DNA of 64,000 nucleotides from Dongia_A sp039808885 (GCA_039808885.1 JBDHTX010000024.1:1-64000); one strand, 5' to 3'; counted from the first letter of the stretch, positions 42,057 to 50,855 are shown. Translations and numbers: made by a program. The notes: a model not told the origin generated them from the letters alone.

Positions 42057-44231
42057 CTATTGCTTGCTGCCGGTGGGGAGCGGCTTTTTCGGGGTGGCGA
42101 GGTTGGCCTGCTTGCCGGGGGCGTCGAGCTCGCCGAGCTCGGCGCGGGCGATGTCGAACTCGAGGTATTCGCGCATCCGGCTGTCGGTCACCGACTTGAA
42201 GCGGGCGGCGGCGGAATTCTCGTCGCCATGCAGCAGGGCCCATTGGCCGAGATAGAAATTGGCGTCGAAGCGCTGGCCCGGCGCGTCGTCGCCCTTGGCC
42301 TCAGCCGCCGCCTGTTCCACCGCGGGGATGCTGCCGTTCCCCAGGAACAGGTCGACGATCGGCCGCGGCCAGGCCTGGTCCTTGTGCTCCTGCGCATAGG
42401 CGGCGAGGCGGCCCTCGGCCGTTTCCTTGTCGCCGCCGCGCGCCTCGGCCACGAACAGCAGCAGGCGCAGGAACGGCTCCTCCGGGTCATGCGCCACGGC
42501 GAGCTGGAAATCGGAGATCGCCCGCTTGGCGTCGCCGTCGATCAGCCGCGCCGTCGCCCGGTTGGCGTAATAGGCGCCGGACTCCGGCAGGATGGCGATG
42601 GCGCGGGAGAAATCGCTGACCGCCTTGTCGATGTCGCCCTCGGCCAGCGAAACCAGAGCGCGGCCGTTCCACGCCTCGGCGTCGTTGCGGTTAAGGCGGA
42701 TGGCGCGGTCGAAATCGCCGCGCGCCTCGGGGTAGCGCGCCTCGAGGTGATAGAGATAGCCGCGGTCGCGATAGGCTTCGGGCCAGTCGAAGGCGAAGTC
42801 GATGGCGCGGGTGTAGTCGCCCAGCGCCTTGTCGTAGTCGCGCAGGGCGCGCCAGGCATCGCCGCGCTCGTTCATCGCCACGGCACTTTTCGGCTGGTGC
42901 TTCAGCACCGCGTCGAAATCGGCGATCGCCTGGTCGTATTGCTTCAGCCGCGTGGCGGCGATGCCGCGATAGAGCTTCACGTCGGGCGAATCCGGGTGAT
43001 CGGCGGCGAGCAGCGAGAAATCGGCGAAGGCCGCCTTCTCGGCCGCGTCGGTGCCCTGTTCCAGCGCCATGCGGGCGCGCAGGTAGCGCGCCGGGGTGAA
43101 GTCGCGGTCGATCGACAGGGCCTGGTCGAGCTCGGCGCGCGCCGCCTCGTCCTGGTCGGCATAGCGGTCCCAGATGGCGCGCAGCAAATGCAGATCGGCG
43201 CGCAGGGGGGCGGCGGCGATGGCGGCGCCCAGATCCTTCACCGCCTGCTCGGCCTGGGCGTTGTCGCCGGAGCCGTAGTGGAAGTCGCCGCCCTGCTTCG
43301 CGGCGAAATCCCGCATCCGCGCGTCGTCCGGCAGATAGGGCAGGATGCGCTTGGCGAAGGAGGCGACCGGCACGGCGACGGCGAGATAGTCGTAGTAGTT
43401 CGGATCGTCCACCGGCAGCGTCATGCCATAGGAATCGGCGGTGTCGACGCCCTCCACCGCCATGACCGAGACGGAAATGGCGGCGACGCGCGTCTCGCGG
43501 GTTACCGGGTCGACCACCAGCAGCGGGCCGCCGGAATTGCCGGGAATGGTGACGCAATCGTGCTGCCAGCCGGAGGCGTATATCTGGCCGATGATCTTGC
43601 AGCTCGGGTCTTCCCACAGGGTCGCCGTCGTCTTGTCGCCGGGCAGGCCCAGCGAGCGCGCCGGCATGGCGGCGCCGCCCCGCATCACTTCCTGCGTCGT
43701 CACCGGGGCCAGCTTCAGATAGCCGTAGCCGTATTGCGGCTCGCCCAGGCAGGTGTCGAGCTGCAGCAGGGCCCAATCCTCCCAGCCGTTGCGCTCGACC
43801 GATTCGCTGCGCACCAGCAGGGGCGAGTTGTCGCCGGCATGGACGAAGCGGCCCCAGGCCACCGGATGCGCGGGCGACGACAGGGCGAAGCGCGCGAGAT
43901 CGGGAAAATCGGGGCCGAGCTTGCCCTGGCCCAGATAGAAGACGCTGGACTTGGATTCGTCCACCCGCTCGCCGCCGCCGGCGACGTGATAGGCGGTCAG
44001 CACATGGCAGGGCGAGACCAGGAAGGCGGTGCCGGCGGCGAACTGGCCGTTGCCGGCGTCGAAGAACAGCATGCCGATGGGGCCGGATTCGGCGCCCTTC
44101 ACCCGCTCGACCGGGCGGCGGTCATCCTCGCCGAAAGTGACGGCGGCGGCCGGCCGCGCGCCGAGCGGCGTCGCCGAAACCGCCAGGGCTCCGAGCGCGA
44201 AGCCGAGAAATGCCTTTTGCCAACGCCGCAT
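42057..44231 (-). CDS. Secreted trypsin-like serine protease with TPR domain
   Basis: The 724-aa protein has a signal peptide (RRWQKAFLGFALGALAVSA). Residues ~40-340 form a chymotrypsin-fold protease with H82 (LTAYHVAG), D152 (WEDWALLQLD) and S233 (IPGNSGGPLLVV). From ~350 to 690 there are repeated TPR units (AIADFDAVLKHQPKSAVAMN, ALGDYTRAIDFAFDWPEAYR, ARGDFDRAIRLNRNDAEAWN). It probably cleaves proteins in the periplasm, with the TPRs recruiting substrate. ATG 44231 is chosen as the signal-peptide start; an in-frame ATG at 44291 lacks this sense. Confidence 0.87.
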   Translation of the reverse strand: MRRWQKAFLGFALGALAVSATPLGARPAAAVTFGEDDRRPVERVKGAESGPIGMLFFDAGNGQFAAGTAFLVSPCHVLTAYHVAGGGERVDESKSSVFYLGQGKLGPDFPDLARFALSSPAHPVAWGRFVHAGDNSPLLVRSESVERNGWEDWALLQLDTCLGEPQYGYGYLKLAPVTTQEVMRGGAAMPARSLGLPGDKTTATLWEDPSCKIIGQIYASGWQHDCVTIPGNSGGPLLVVDPVTRETRVAAISVSVMAVEGVDTADSYGMTLPVDDPNYYDYLAVAVPVASFAKRILPYLPDDARMRDFAAKQGGDFHYGSGDNAQAEQAVKDLGAAIAAAPLRADLHLLRAIWDRYADQDEAARAELDQALSIDRDFTPARYLRARMALEQGTDAAEKAAFADFSLLAADHPDSPDVKLYRGIAATRLKQYDQAIADFDAVLKHQPKSAVAMNERGDAWRALRDYDKALGDYTRAIDFAFDWPEAYRDRGYLYHLEARYPEARGDFDRAIRLNRNDAEAWNGRALVSLAEGDIDKAVSDFSRAIAILPESGAYYANRATARLIDGDAKRAISDFQLAVAHDPEEPFLRLLLFVAEARGGDKETAEGRLAAYAQEHKDQAWPRPIVDLFLGNGSIPAVEQAAAEAKGDDAPGQRFDANFYLGQWALLHGDENSAAARFKSVTDSRMREYLEFDIARAELGELDAPGKQANLATPKKPLPTGSKQ

Positions 44232-44462
44232 GCACCGGAACCCCAAAAACGCCCGCGGGAGGTTAACCCTGCCGGTTAACCATGCGGGCAATTGCCCCGA
44301 AGCCGAACGCAGATCGATGCGCGGGATTTAAGATAAACGAGGCGTTTCCCATGTCCAGCGTCCAGGCGGTATGGGTCATCACATCCGGGTGCGGGAAAGC
44401 TGCGATTGAGGGCCGTGGAGAAGCGGGCGGGTGAAGGCGGCGCGCGCCTGCCGCGCCCGGCG

Positions 44463-45065
44463 CTACGCCAGATTCAGGGTGAAGGCCTCGATCGACATGC
44501 GTTCGCCGCCGCCGGCGAAACTGGGCCGGTCGCCGATGTCGAAATCGTATTGCGGGCAGCGCGCGAAGCCGAGATCGAGATAGAGATTGCGCGCCGCCAC
44601 CTGGAAGGGTGCGCTGTGCAGCGACAGGATGCGCGCGCCGAGGCTGCGGGCCCGGCCGATCGCGGTCTCGGCCAGGTGCCGGCCGAGACCGCGCCCGCGC
44701 GCCGCCGGATCGACGGCCAGCGCCCGCAGGCCGGCCCAGTTCCCGGGCAGGCCAAGGCCATCGGCCGCCGCCTTGGGGAACAGCGCGACGGCGCCCTGCA
44801 GGCCATCGCCACGGTGGCCGCGGCCGCGACGGTCGTCGGGCCCGCCGATCACCAGGATCTCGCAGGCATCATGGCGCCGCGGGTCGAGCACGAGGGCGCG
44901 CAGGTTCTCGCGATAGGCCTGGAAAATGCCGGGCGGCATGATCGCCCGGTATTCCTCGTTGGCGCCCAGCAGCAGGGCCGCGACGTCGTCGAACTCCGCC
45001 GGCTCGGCATAGCGCACCAGCGGTTCGCTGCGGCGACGCAGATCTCGCGCATTCATCGGTGACAT
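44463..45065 (-). CDS. GNAT-family N-acetyltransferase
   Basis: The 200-aa protein has the GNAT core: VRYAEPAEFDDVAALLLGAN, ALAVDPAARGRGLGRHLAET (acetyl-CoA-binding R-G-x-G-[LR]-G), ARILSLHSAPFQVAARNLYL, DLGFARCPQYDF. Substrate unknown. The start could be ATG 45065 or 45056. The 231 bp between it and the protease gene, and the 181 bp to the HIT gene, show no further genes. Confidence 0.8.
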   Translation of the reverse strand: MSPMNARDLRRRSEPLVRYAEPAEFDDVAALLLGANEEYRAIMPPGIFQAYRENLRALVLDPRRHDACEILVIGGPDDRRGRGHRGDGLQGAVALFPKAAADGLGLPGNWAGLRALAVDPAARGRGLGRHLAETAIGRARSLGARILSLHSAPFQVAARNLYLDLGFARCPQYDFDIGDRPSFAGGGERMSIEAFTLNLA

Positions 45066-45246
45066 GATCTCCGGTTCTTCCGCATCCCCAGCACCGCAAC
45101 CAGACGATGCCAGATGCGGGCCGGCACGCCTGTGCGTTGCATCACAGACTAGGTTCGACCGGAGTCGCTAGATCAGAATGTGTAGTGCTCTGCCGGACGG
45201 CGCGGGAACGGCCCCATATGTTGGGGCTGTCAGGCATTGGGGCGCT

Positions 45247-45609
45247 TCAGGGCAGATGCACCATCTTGCCGATCGGCTGCCCGCCCAGGATGTGCACATG
45301 GTAATGCGGCACCTCCTGGTGGCCGTGGCCGCCGATATTGGCGATCAGGCGGTAGCCGCTCTCGGCGATGCCGAGCTGCTCGGTGATCTTCGCGATGGCG
45401 CGGGCCATGGCGGCGATCTCCGCCTCGCTGGCGCGGGCGCCGAAATCCTGCGCCGAGACATAGGCGCCCTTGGGGATCACCAGCACATGCACCTTGGCCT
45501 GGGGGCGGATGTCCTTGAAGGCCAGGACATGCGCGTCCTCGTAGACCGTGCTGTTGGGAATCTCGCCGCGCAGGATGCGGGCGAAGATGTTGGTGCTGTC
45601 ATAGGCCAT
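45247..45609 (-). CDS. HIT-family nucleotide hydrolase (HinT-like)
   Basis: The 120-aa protein shows FARILRGEIPNSTVYED, LAFKDIRPQAKVHVLVIPK and the histidine triad H102-Y-H104-V-H106 (PHYHVHILGG). HinT proteins hydrolyse purine nucleoside phosphoramidates. It lies 29 bp downstream of hisE on the same strand, the usual alphaproteobacterial neighbour, so it is probably the last gene of that unit. Confidence 0.94.
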   Translation of the reverse strand: MAYDSTNIFARILRGEIPNSTVYEDAHVLAFKDIRPQAKVHVLVIPKGAYVSAQDFGARASEAEIAAMARAIAKITEQLGIAESGYRLIANIGGHGHQEVPHYHVHILGGQPIGKMVHLP

Positions 45610-45638
45610 CGCTCACTCCCTCAATCGCCCTTCCGCAA

Positions 45639-45998
45639 TCAGTCGCCGCGATAATCGTCCGGCGCCGTCGGCTTGCGCGAGGCTTTCTCGACCAGGCCGG
45701 AGGTGCCTTCGCGGCTGGCGAGCTTGCTCCAGACCTCCGTCGGGGCCACCTCGCATTCCGCCCAGAGCACCAGCAGGTGATAGAGCAGATCGGCGCTCTC
45801 GCTCACGACGCCGTCGCGGTCGCGCGCCACCGCGGCGATGGCGGTCTCCATCGATTCCTCGCCCAGCTTCTGGGCGATGCGCGCGCGCCCTTCCGCGAAC
45901 AGCTTCGCGGTATAGGAGGTTCCCGCATCGCCGCCCTTGCGCGCGGCGATGGTGGCGTAGAGGCGCTCGAGGATGGCGGCGTCGGGTTGATCGGTCAT
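45639..45998 (-). CDS. hisE: Phosphoribosyl-ATP pyrophosphatase
   Basis: The 119-aa HisE/MazG-like enzyme catalyses the second step of histidine synthesis. Typical features are LERLYATIAARKGGDAGTSY, KLFAEGRARIAQKLGEESME (metal-binding E-x-x-E) and VSESADLLYHLLVLWAEC. In related genomes hisE directly follows hisF; here it is separated by an alpha/beta hydrolase and a GIY-YIG element (46065-47737). Confidence 0.93.
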   Translation of the reverse strand: MTDQPDAAILERLYATIAARKGGDAGTSYTAKLFAEGRARIAQKLGEESMETAIAAVARDRDGVVSESADLLYHLLVLWAECEVAPTEVWSKLASREGTSGLVEKASRKPTAPDDYRGD

Positions 45999-46064
45999 GC
46001 CGTATTCCTTCCGTGATCCTCCTCCACCGGCGCGACGGCCATCGCGCCGGTGGAGGAGCTTGGG

Positions 46065-47240
46065 CTACTCGCCGAGGCGGATGATCTTCGCCTTGCCCGG
46101 CTCGGTGATGATGTGGTTGACGTTCGGCGCCGCGTCGCTGCGATAGAGGTCGGGCGTCGGCGCGCCGGTCTTGAGGAAGGTGTCGATGTCGGCGGCGACG
46201 GCGTCGGGCGCGCCCCATTGCACGTTGTGGCCGATGTCGGTCTCCTGCATGCCCGATGCCGGCAGCGGCACCACGCCGTATTCCTTCCAGTAATGGACCG
46301 TGCCATGCGCCTTGGCCGTCTCGGCCAGCACCTTGCGGATGGCGATCTGGTCGGGATCCTCGAGGAAGATGTTGTCCTGGATCGCCCAGATCACCAGGGT
46401 CGGCACGTTCCAATCCTTGAAGCGGGGCGTGTTGTCGGTCGCCAGCAGCGCCTTGGTGGCGCCGATCCAGGTGCCGAGCTTCACATGCGTGGTCTCCGGG
46501 ATATAGGGCACCAGGAAGGCGGGATCGGCGGCGGGATCGACGACCCAGTTCTTCGCGGTCCAGTCGGCCACGTTGGGATCGGCGTCGGCCGGGGTGAGGT
46601 CATAGAAATCGGCGGGATATTTCTTGCCCTTGGCTTCCAGCGCCGCCTTCCACGAGCCTTCGACCGGCTCCTTCAGCACGTAGTCGCGCAGCACCACGTT
46701 GTCGACGCCCTTGGTCGAGGTGGCGACCAGGATCGCCTGGGTCACCATCTCGGGATGGCTGAACTCGACCTCCTGCACCACGAAGGTGCCGAGGGAATGG
46801 CCGGCCAGGGCCGCCTTGGCGATGTTCTTCGCCTGCATGAAGGCTGCGATGTCGGCGCCGAAATCGGCGAGGCGGTAGCAGTTCTCCGGTGCCGCCGCGC
46901 ATTGCTCCGCCGGCGGCATCGAGGTCGCGCCGTGGCCGCGCAGATCGACGGCCAGGATGTGCAGCGCCGGGTCGGCCTTGTGCAAAGCGCGCATGGCGAG
47001 CGACCAGGAGCGCAGGCTGTCGGTCAGGCCGTGGATCAGGATCACCGCCGGGCCGTCGGCCGGGCCGGTCTCGACATAGGCCATCTTGATGCCGGTCGAG
47101 AGGTCGATGGTGCATTTGCCGCTGTCGATGTCGTCGCAGGACGCCGCCTGCGCGGGCGCATTGGCCAGCATGCCTGCGCCGATCACCGCCGAAACCGCCA
47201 GCGCGACTCCGCGCAGGTCGCTCACCAAGCCGATCGCCAT
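46065..47240 (-). CDS. Secreted alpha/beta hydrolase
   Basis: The 391-aa protein has a signal peptide (GVALAVSAVIGAGMLANAPA) and an alpha/beta-hydrolase fold: oxyanion segment VILIHGLTDSLRSW, AVDLRGHGATS, nucleophile elbow AGHSLGTF (Ser149), and a late His in TDIGHNVQWG. Four Cys near 35-43 and 114-121 may form disulfides. ATG 47240 is strongly supported by GGGGAGGGGAG directly upstream. It breaks the hisF-hisE linkage and is probably an accessory insertion; substrate unknown (esterase or haloperoxidase-like). Confidence 0.87.
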   Translation of the reverse strand: MAIGLVSDLRGVALAVSAVIGAGMLANAPAQAASCDDIDSGKCTIDLSTGIKMAYVETGPADGPAVILIHGLTDSLRSWSLAMRALHKADPALHILAVDLRGHGATSMPPAEQCAAAPENCYRLADFGADIAAFMQAKNIAKAALAGHSLGTFVVQEVEFSHPEMVTQAILVATSTKGVDNVVLRDYVLKEPVEGSWKAALEAKGKKYPADFYDLTPADADPNVADWTAKNWVVDPAADPAFLVPYIPETTHVKLGTWIGATKALLATDNTPRFKDWNVPTLVIWAIQDNIFLEDPDQIAIRKVLAETAKAHGTVHYWKEYGVVPLPASGMQETDIGHNVQWGAPDAVAADIDTFLKTGAPTPDLYRSDAAPNVNHIITEPGKAKIIRLGE

Positions 47241-47362
47241 ACTCCCCTCCCCATCCAGGATGATTGTCCCCGCTGACCGGGGATCGCCGCGGAGACTAGC
47301 AGCCCGCGGCGAGCGGCGGAAGGCGGCGGATGGTGACGTTCGGCGATCATGATGTTTCCCGC

Positions 47363-47737
47363 CGTCATTGCCGGGCTTGTCCCGGCAATCCATGCGGCGT
47401 GTCAGATGGCGATGTCATCGAACAGATCACGCCAATTGGGATTGAAGGCGCGGATCGTCTTCAGCTTCCAGGCACGCGGCCAGTGCTTGATGTTCTTTTC
47501 GCGCTGGATGGCTTCGAGCGCCCTGTCGTGGGATTCGTAGAAGACCAACATCTTCACGCCATGCGTCTTGCTGAAGCCATCCACGAGGCCTTCGCGATGC
47601 TCGTAGACGCGGCGAACCAGGTCGTTCGTCACGCCGACGTAAAGCGTCCCATTGCGCTTGCTGGCAAGGATGTAGACCCAGAAAGCCATTGCGCGGCATC
47701 GCCGTATGGATTGCCGGGACAAGCCCGGCAATGACAG
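47363..47737. mobile_element. Candidate mobile unit: GIY-YIG gene enclosed by family B inverted arms
   Basis: The left arm (47364-47393) is GTCATTGCCGGGCTTGTCCC followed by GGCAATCCAT. The right arm (47707-47736) is its exact 30-bp reverse complement, and similarity continues inward for several bases (GCGGCG against CGCCGT). Between the arms lies only one gene, a 95-aa GIY-YIG nuclease (47402-47689), with 8 and 17 bp of spacer. Other family B copies have the same arms but only 30-60 bp of noncoding centre, so this looks like an autonomous version of the repeat. Mobility is inferred; no target-site duplication was established. Confidence 0.5.
47402..47689 (-). CDS. GIY-YIG nuclease-domain protein
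   Basis: The 95-aa single-domain protein of the UPF0213-like GIY-YIG family has the paired motif VYIL (Y6) and LYVGVT (Y17), NDLVRRVYEHREG, the catalytic-Glu helix ALEAIQREKNIK, and RAWKLKTIRAFNPNW. The family includes structure-specific or homing-type endonucleases. ATG 47689 starts the domain; the open frame extends further upstream only by translating the repeat arm. The gene is wholly enclosed by the family B inverted arms, suggesting the nuclease acts on them. Confidence 0.85.
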   Translation of the reverse strand: MAFWVYILASKRNGTLYVGVTNDLVRRVYEHREGLVDGFSKTHGVKMLVFYESHDRALEAIQREKNIKHWPRAWKLKTIRAFNPNWRDLFDDIAI

Positions 47738-47762
47738 GAGTATATGGGCTAAACGGCGTTCG

Positions 47763-48521
47763 TCACAGCCGCATCGGCAGGCCGGCCTTGGCCATGTGGG
47801 CCTTGGCCTCGGCGATGGTGAAGGTGCCGAAATGGAAGATCGACGCCGCCAGCACGGCGGTGGCGTGGCCGTCGCGGATGCCTTCGACCAGGTGGTCGAG
47901 GGTGCCGACGCCGCCGGACGCGATGACCGGCACGCGCACCGCGTCGGCGATGGCGCGGGTCAGCGGCAGGTTGTAGCCCAGCTTGGTGCCGTCGCGGTCC
48001 ATCGAGGTCACCAGCAATTCGCCGGCGCCCGTCTCCGCCATGCGCCGGGCGAAATCCACCGCGTCGATGCCGGTCGGCGTGCGGCCGCCATGCGTGAAAA
48101 TTTCGTAGCGGTCGGGGCCGACCTGCTTGGCGTCGATCGAGACGGTGATGCATTGCGACCCGAACTTCTCCGCCGCCCGGCGCACGAAATCCGGGTCCTT
48201 CACCGCGGCGGTGTTGATCGACACCTTGTCGGCGCCGGCCAGCAGCAAGGTGCGGATGTCCTCGATCTTGCGCACGCCGCCGCCGACGGTGAGCGGCATG
48301 AAGCAGGCGGAGGCCGTCTTCGCCACCACGTCATAGAGCGTGTCGCGGTTCTCGTGGCTGGCGACGATGTCGAGGAAGCAGAGCTCGTCGGCGCCGGCGG
48401 CGTCGTAGATCTTCGCCTGCTCGACCGGATCGCCGGCATCGACCAGGTTGACGAAATTGATGCCCTTGACGGTGCGGCCGTCCTTCACGTCGAGGCAGGG
48501 GATGACGCGCATCTTCAGCAT
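47763..48521 (-). CDS. hisF: Imidazole glycerol phosphate synthase, cyclase subunit
   Basis: The 252-aa TIM barrel contains RVIPCLDVKDGRTVKG (catalytic Asp ~11), DIVASHENRDT, PLTVGGGVRKIEDIR and LLVTSMDRDGTKLGYNLPLT (second Asp), ending HMAKAGLPMRL. With HisH it forms IGP and AICAR from PRFAR. It lies downstream of hisA, separated by a 280-bp gap filled by a family A repeat instead of the usual tight spacing. Confidence 0.96.
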   Translation of the reverse strand: MLKMRVIPCLDVKDGRTVKGINFVNLVDAGDPVEQAKIYDAAGADELCFLDIVASHENRDTLYDVVAKTASACFMPLTVGGGVRKIEDIRTLLLAGADKVSINTAAVKDPDFVRRAAEKFGSQCITVSIDAKQVGPDRYEIFTHGGRTPTGIDAVDFARRMAETGAGELLVTSMDRDGTKLGYNLPLTRAIADAVRVPVIASGGVGTLDHLVEGIRDGHATAVLAASIFHFGTFTIAEAKAHMAKAGLPMRL

Positions 48522-48570
48522 GGGTGAACGTATCCAAGCTCGCGCAGCGTTCGCCAGGCACTCCGCTGCG

Positions 48571-48772
48571 CCCCTTCCCCCCTTGCGGGGGAAGGTAGGG
48601 AAGGGGGGTGTTGCAGCGCTGGGTACTTCCGACGCGAATCTTCACCCTTTATCGCCTCCGGCGATGCGCGCCCGCAGGGCGCGACCCCCCTTCCGCCCCC
48701 GGGCTCTATCGACCCGGGGGTCACTGCGTTCGCTAAGCCTCCGCTGCCTTCCCCCGCAAGGGGGGAAGGGGA
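48571..48772. repeat. Family A paired-hairpin repeat between hisA and hisF
   Basis: The left arm is CCTTCCCCC-CTTGC-GGGGGAAGG followed by TAGGGAAGGGGGGTGTTGC. The right arm ends CCTTCCCCCGCAAGGGGGGAAGG and contains TCACTGCGTTCGCTAAGCCT, shared with the copy at 10842. A central CCCCCGGGCTCTATCGACCC hairpin adds further structure. It fills the 280-bp gap between two his genes, a second case of this family inside an operon. Confidence 0.8.
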
Positions 48773-48801
48773 GTGTAGTTGGGGGAAGGGGACGTATCCC
48801 A

Positions 48802-49551
48802 TCACGCCGCCTGCTTCAGGTGCCGCAGCGCGGCGGCCAGATCGAGGCGGCCGTCATAGATGGCGCGGCCGGAGATGACGCCTTCGATGCCGCCGCCGCC
48901 GGCCCTGGTCGCGGGCGCGATCTTCACCAGCGCGTCGATGTCGGCAAGCGAGGAGACGCCGCCGGAGGCGATCACCGGGATCGAGATGGCGCGGGCGAGC
49001 TCGGCCGTGCTCCGCACGTTCACGCCCTGGAGGAGCCCGTCGCGGTCGATGTCGGTGTAGACGATGGCGGCGACGCCGACATCCTCGAACTTGCGCGCCA
49101 GCTCCAGCGCGGTGACGTCGCTGGTCTCGGCCCAGCCTTCGACCGCCACCTTGCCGCCCTTGGCGTCGATGCCGACGACGATGCGGTCGGGGAACTTGCG
49201 GCAGGCCTCGGCCACCAGCGCCGGGTTCTTCAGCGCGACGGTGCCGAGGATGACGCGGGCCACGCCGCGGATCAGCCAATCCTCGATGCGGGCGAGGTCG
49301 CGGATGCCGCCGCCGAGCTGCACCGGGATCTTCACGCTGCGCAGGATGGCGGAGACCGCATCGGCGTTGACCGGCCGCCCGGCGAAGGCGCCGTTGAGGT
49401 CGACCAGGTGCAGCCACTCGGCGCCCGCCTCGGCGAAGCGGCGCGCCTGGTCCACCGGATCGGCGTTGAAGACGGTGGCCTGCGCCATGTCGCCCTTCAC
49501 CAGGCGCACGCATTGGCCGTCCTTGAGGTCGATGGCGGGAAACAGGATCAC
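48802..49551 (-). CDS. hisA: ProFAR isomerase (HisA)
   Basis: The 249-aa TIM barrel contains ILFPAIDLKDGQCVRLVKGD (catalytic Asp), VQLGGGIRDLARIEDWL, AIVYTDIDRDGLLQGVNV (second Asp) and VIASGGVSSLADIDAL. It isomerises ProFAR to PRFAR, the HisF/HisH substrate. It starts with GTG at 49551, overlapping the upstream GNAT stop as GTGA, so translation is coupled. Confidence 0.96.
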   Translation of the reverse strand: MILFPAIDLKDGQCVRLVKGDMAQATVFNADPVDQARRFAEAGAEWLHLVDLNGAFAGRPVNADAVSAILRSVKIPVQLGGGIRDLARIEDWLIRGVARVILGTVALKNPALVAEACRKFPDRIVVGIDAKGGKVAVEGWAETSDVTALELARKFEDVGVAAIVYTDIDRDGLLQGVNVRSTAELARAISIPVIASGGVSSLADIDALVKIAPATRAGGGGIEGVISGRAIYDGRLDLAAALRHLKQAA

Positions 49552-50132
49552 GCCGGGCTTCTCCCCGCATCGCCGCGATTGTCGTCGCGGAGGTCCTTCC
49601 AGAAATAGAGGCCGGCCACGTATGCGTTGCCGACGCGGGCGTAATGCGGATGGCGGCCGATCTCGTGATAGCCGAGCGAGCGGTAGAGCGTGATCGCCGC
49701 CTCCTGCGTCTCGCGCACGTCGAGGTTCAGCACGCGCACGCCCTTGGACCGCGCGCAATCCTCGACCGCGATGGCGATCATGCGGGCGAGGCCATGGCCG
49801 CGCGCCCAGGGCGCCATGAAGCTGGTGGTCAGCTGCGCGGTGTGGGCCTGGGCCTCGTTGTTCCTGGTCGGGCGGACCAGCTGGGCCGAGCCGACGATGA
49901 CGCCGTCCAGCCGGCCGACGATGAGGGTGCGGTCGGGCACCAGCAGCACGCCCTTCCAGTAGCTCTCCATCGCGTCGCGCGACGGCGGGGTCAGCCAGCC
50001 GAAGCCGCCGCCGGCCTTGATCGCGTCATTGGCCGCCTGGCACAAATCGGAGAGGTCGCCGCGCGACAGCTTGTCGACGATCTCGACCTTGGTCTCCACG
50101 CGCGGCGGCTCGGCCTTCGGCATCTCGCTCAT
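49548..50132 (-). CDS. GNAT acetyltransferase within the his operon
   Basis: The 194-aa GNAT protein shows KVEIVDKLSRGDLSDLCQAA, LIVGRLDGVIVGSAQLVRP, SFMAPWARGHGLARMIAIAV (acetyl-CoA loop), VRVLNLDVRETQEAAITLYR and SLGYHEIGRHPHYARV. It overlaps hisH by 1 nt (TGATG) and hisA by 4 nt, so it is firmly inside the operon. An acetyltransferase at this place recurs in Rhodospirillales-type his operons as far as I recall; its substrate is unknown. No catalytic assignment to histidine synthesis is made. Confidence 0.87.
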   Translation of the reverse strand: MSEMPKAEPPRVETKVEIVDKLSRGDLSDLCQAANDAIKAGGGFGWLTPPSRDAMESYWKGVLLVPDRTLIVGRLDGVIVGSAQLVRPTRNNEAQAHTAQLTTSFMAPWARGHGLARMIAIAVEDCARSKGVRVLNLDVRETQEAAITLYRSLGYHEIGRHPHYARVGNAYVAGLYFWKDLRDDNRGDAGRSPA

Positions 50133-50770
50133 CACGGCCTCCAGGCCAGGAAACGGCTCAGCATCCTGAGGCCCACATGTTGGCTTTTCTCGGGGTGGAA
50201 CTGCACGCCCACCAGATTGTCGCGCCCGATCATGGCGGCAACCGGGCCGCCATAATCCACCTCGGCCATGACATCTTGCGGACGGGCGGCGACGAAATGA
50301 TAGGAATGGACGAAATAGGCGTGGTCGCCGGTCCGGGTCGCCGCCAGCACCGGATGGTCCGGCGTCTTCAGCCTGAGGTCGTTCCAGCCCATCTGCGGGA
50401 TGCGCAGCGTCCGGTCGGCGGGATCGAGCACGACGACGCGGCCCTTGATCCAGCCAAGTCCCCTGGTCTCGCCGAACTCGATGCCGATCTCGGCCATCAA
50501 TTGCATGCCGACACAGATGCCGAGGAACGGCTTGCCGGCCATCAGCACCTGCTCCTCCAGGCTCTCGACCATGCCGGGCAGCGCATCCAGCCCGCGCTTG
50601 CAATCGGCGAAGGCGCCCACACCGGGCAGCACGATCTTGTCCGCCTGGCGCAGATCCTCCGGGTCGGCGGTGACGAGCACCCGCGCGCCGTGATCATCGG
50701 CGGCGGCAGCCAATGCCTTCTCGGCGGAGCGGAGATTTCCGGCCCCGTAATCGACGATCGCGACGATCAT
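50132..50770 (-). CDS. hisH: Imidazole glycerol phosphate synthase, glutaminase subunit
   Basis: The 212-aa class I glutamine amidotransferase has nucleophile Cys86 (PFLGICVGMQLM) and His192/Glu194 in GVQFHPEKSQH. The N-terminus is IVAIVDYGAGNLRSAEKAL and the oxyanion region is VLPGVGAFADC. It supplies ammonia to HisF. It lies between hisB (86-bp gap) and the GNAT gene (1-nt overlap). Confidence 0.96.
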   Translation of the reverse strand: MIVAIVDYGAGNLRSAEKALAAAADDHGARVLVTADPEDLRQADKIVLPGVGAFADCKRGLDALPGMVESLEEQVLMAGKPFLGICVGMQLMAEIGIEFGETRGLGWIKGRVVVLDPADRTLRIPQMGWNDLRLKTPDHPVLAATRTGDHAYFVHSYHFVAARPQDVMAEVDYGGPVAAMIGRDNLVGVQFHPEKSQHVGLRMLSRFLAWRP

Positions 50771-50855
50771 GGATCGGGTCCGGGCTAGCTGAGATGAATG
50801 TGGTGGTGGCGCCAGGCGCGCGCGGTGCGGAGGCGGGTCATCGCGAGGGTGTGGA

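Noticed and set aside
45066..45246. Possible small RNA or gene in the gap between the GNAT and HIT genes
   Set aside because: No tRNA-like fold, strong hairpin with T-tract or protein-like frame could be made out by eye.
47690..47731. N-terminal extension of the GIY-YIG protein beginning PGLSRQSIRR
   Set aside because: These residues are the translated right arm of the family B repeat. The domain and a sensible ATG begin at 47689.
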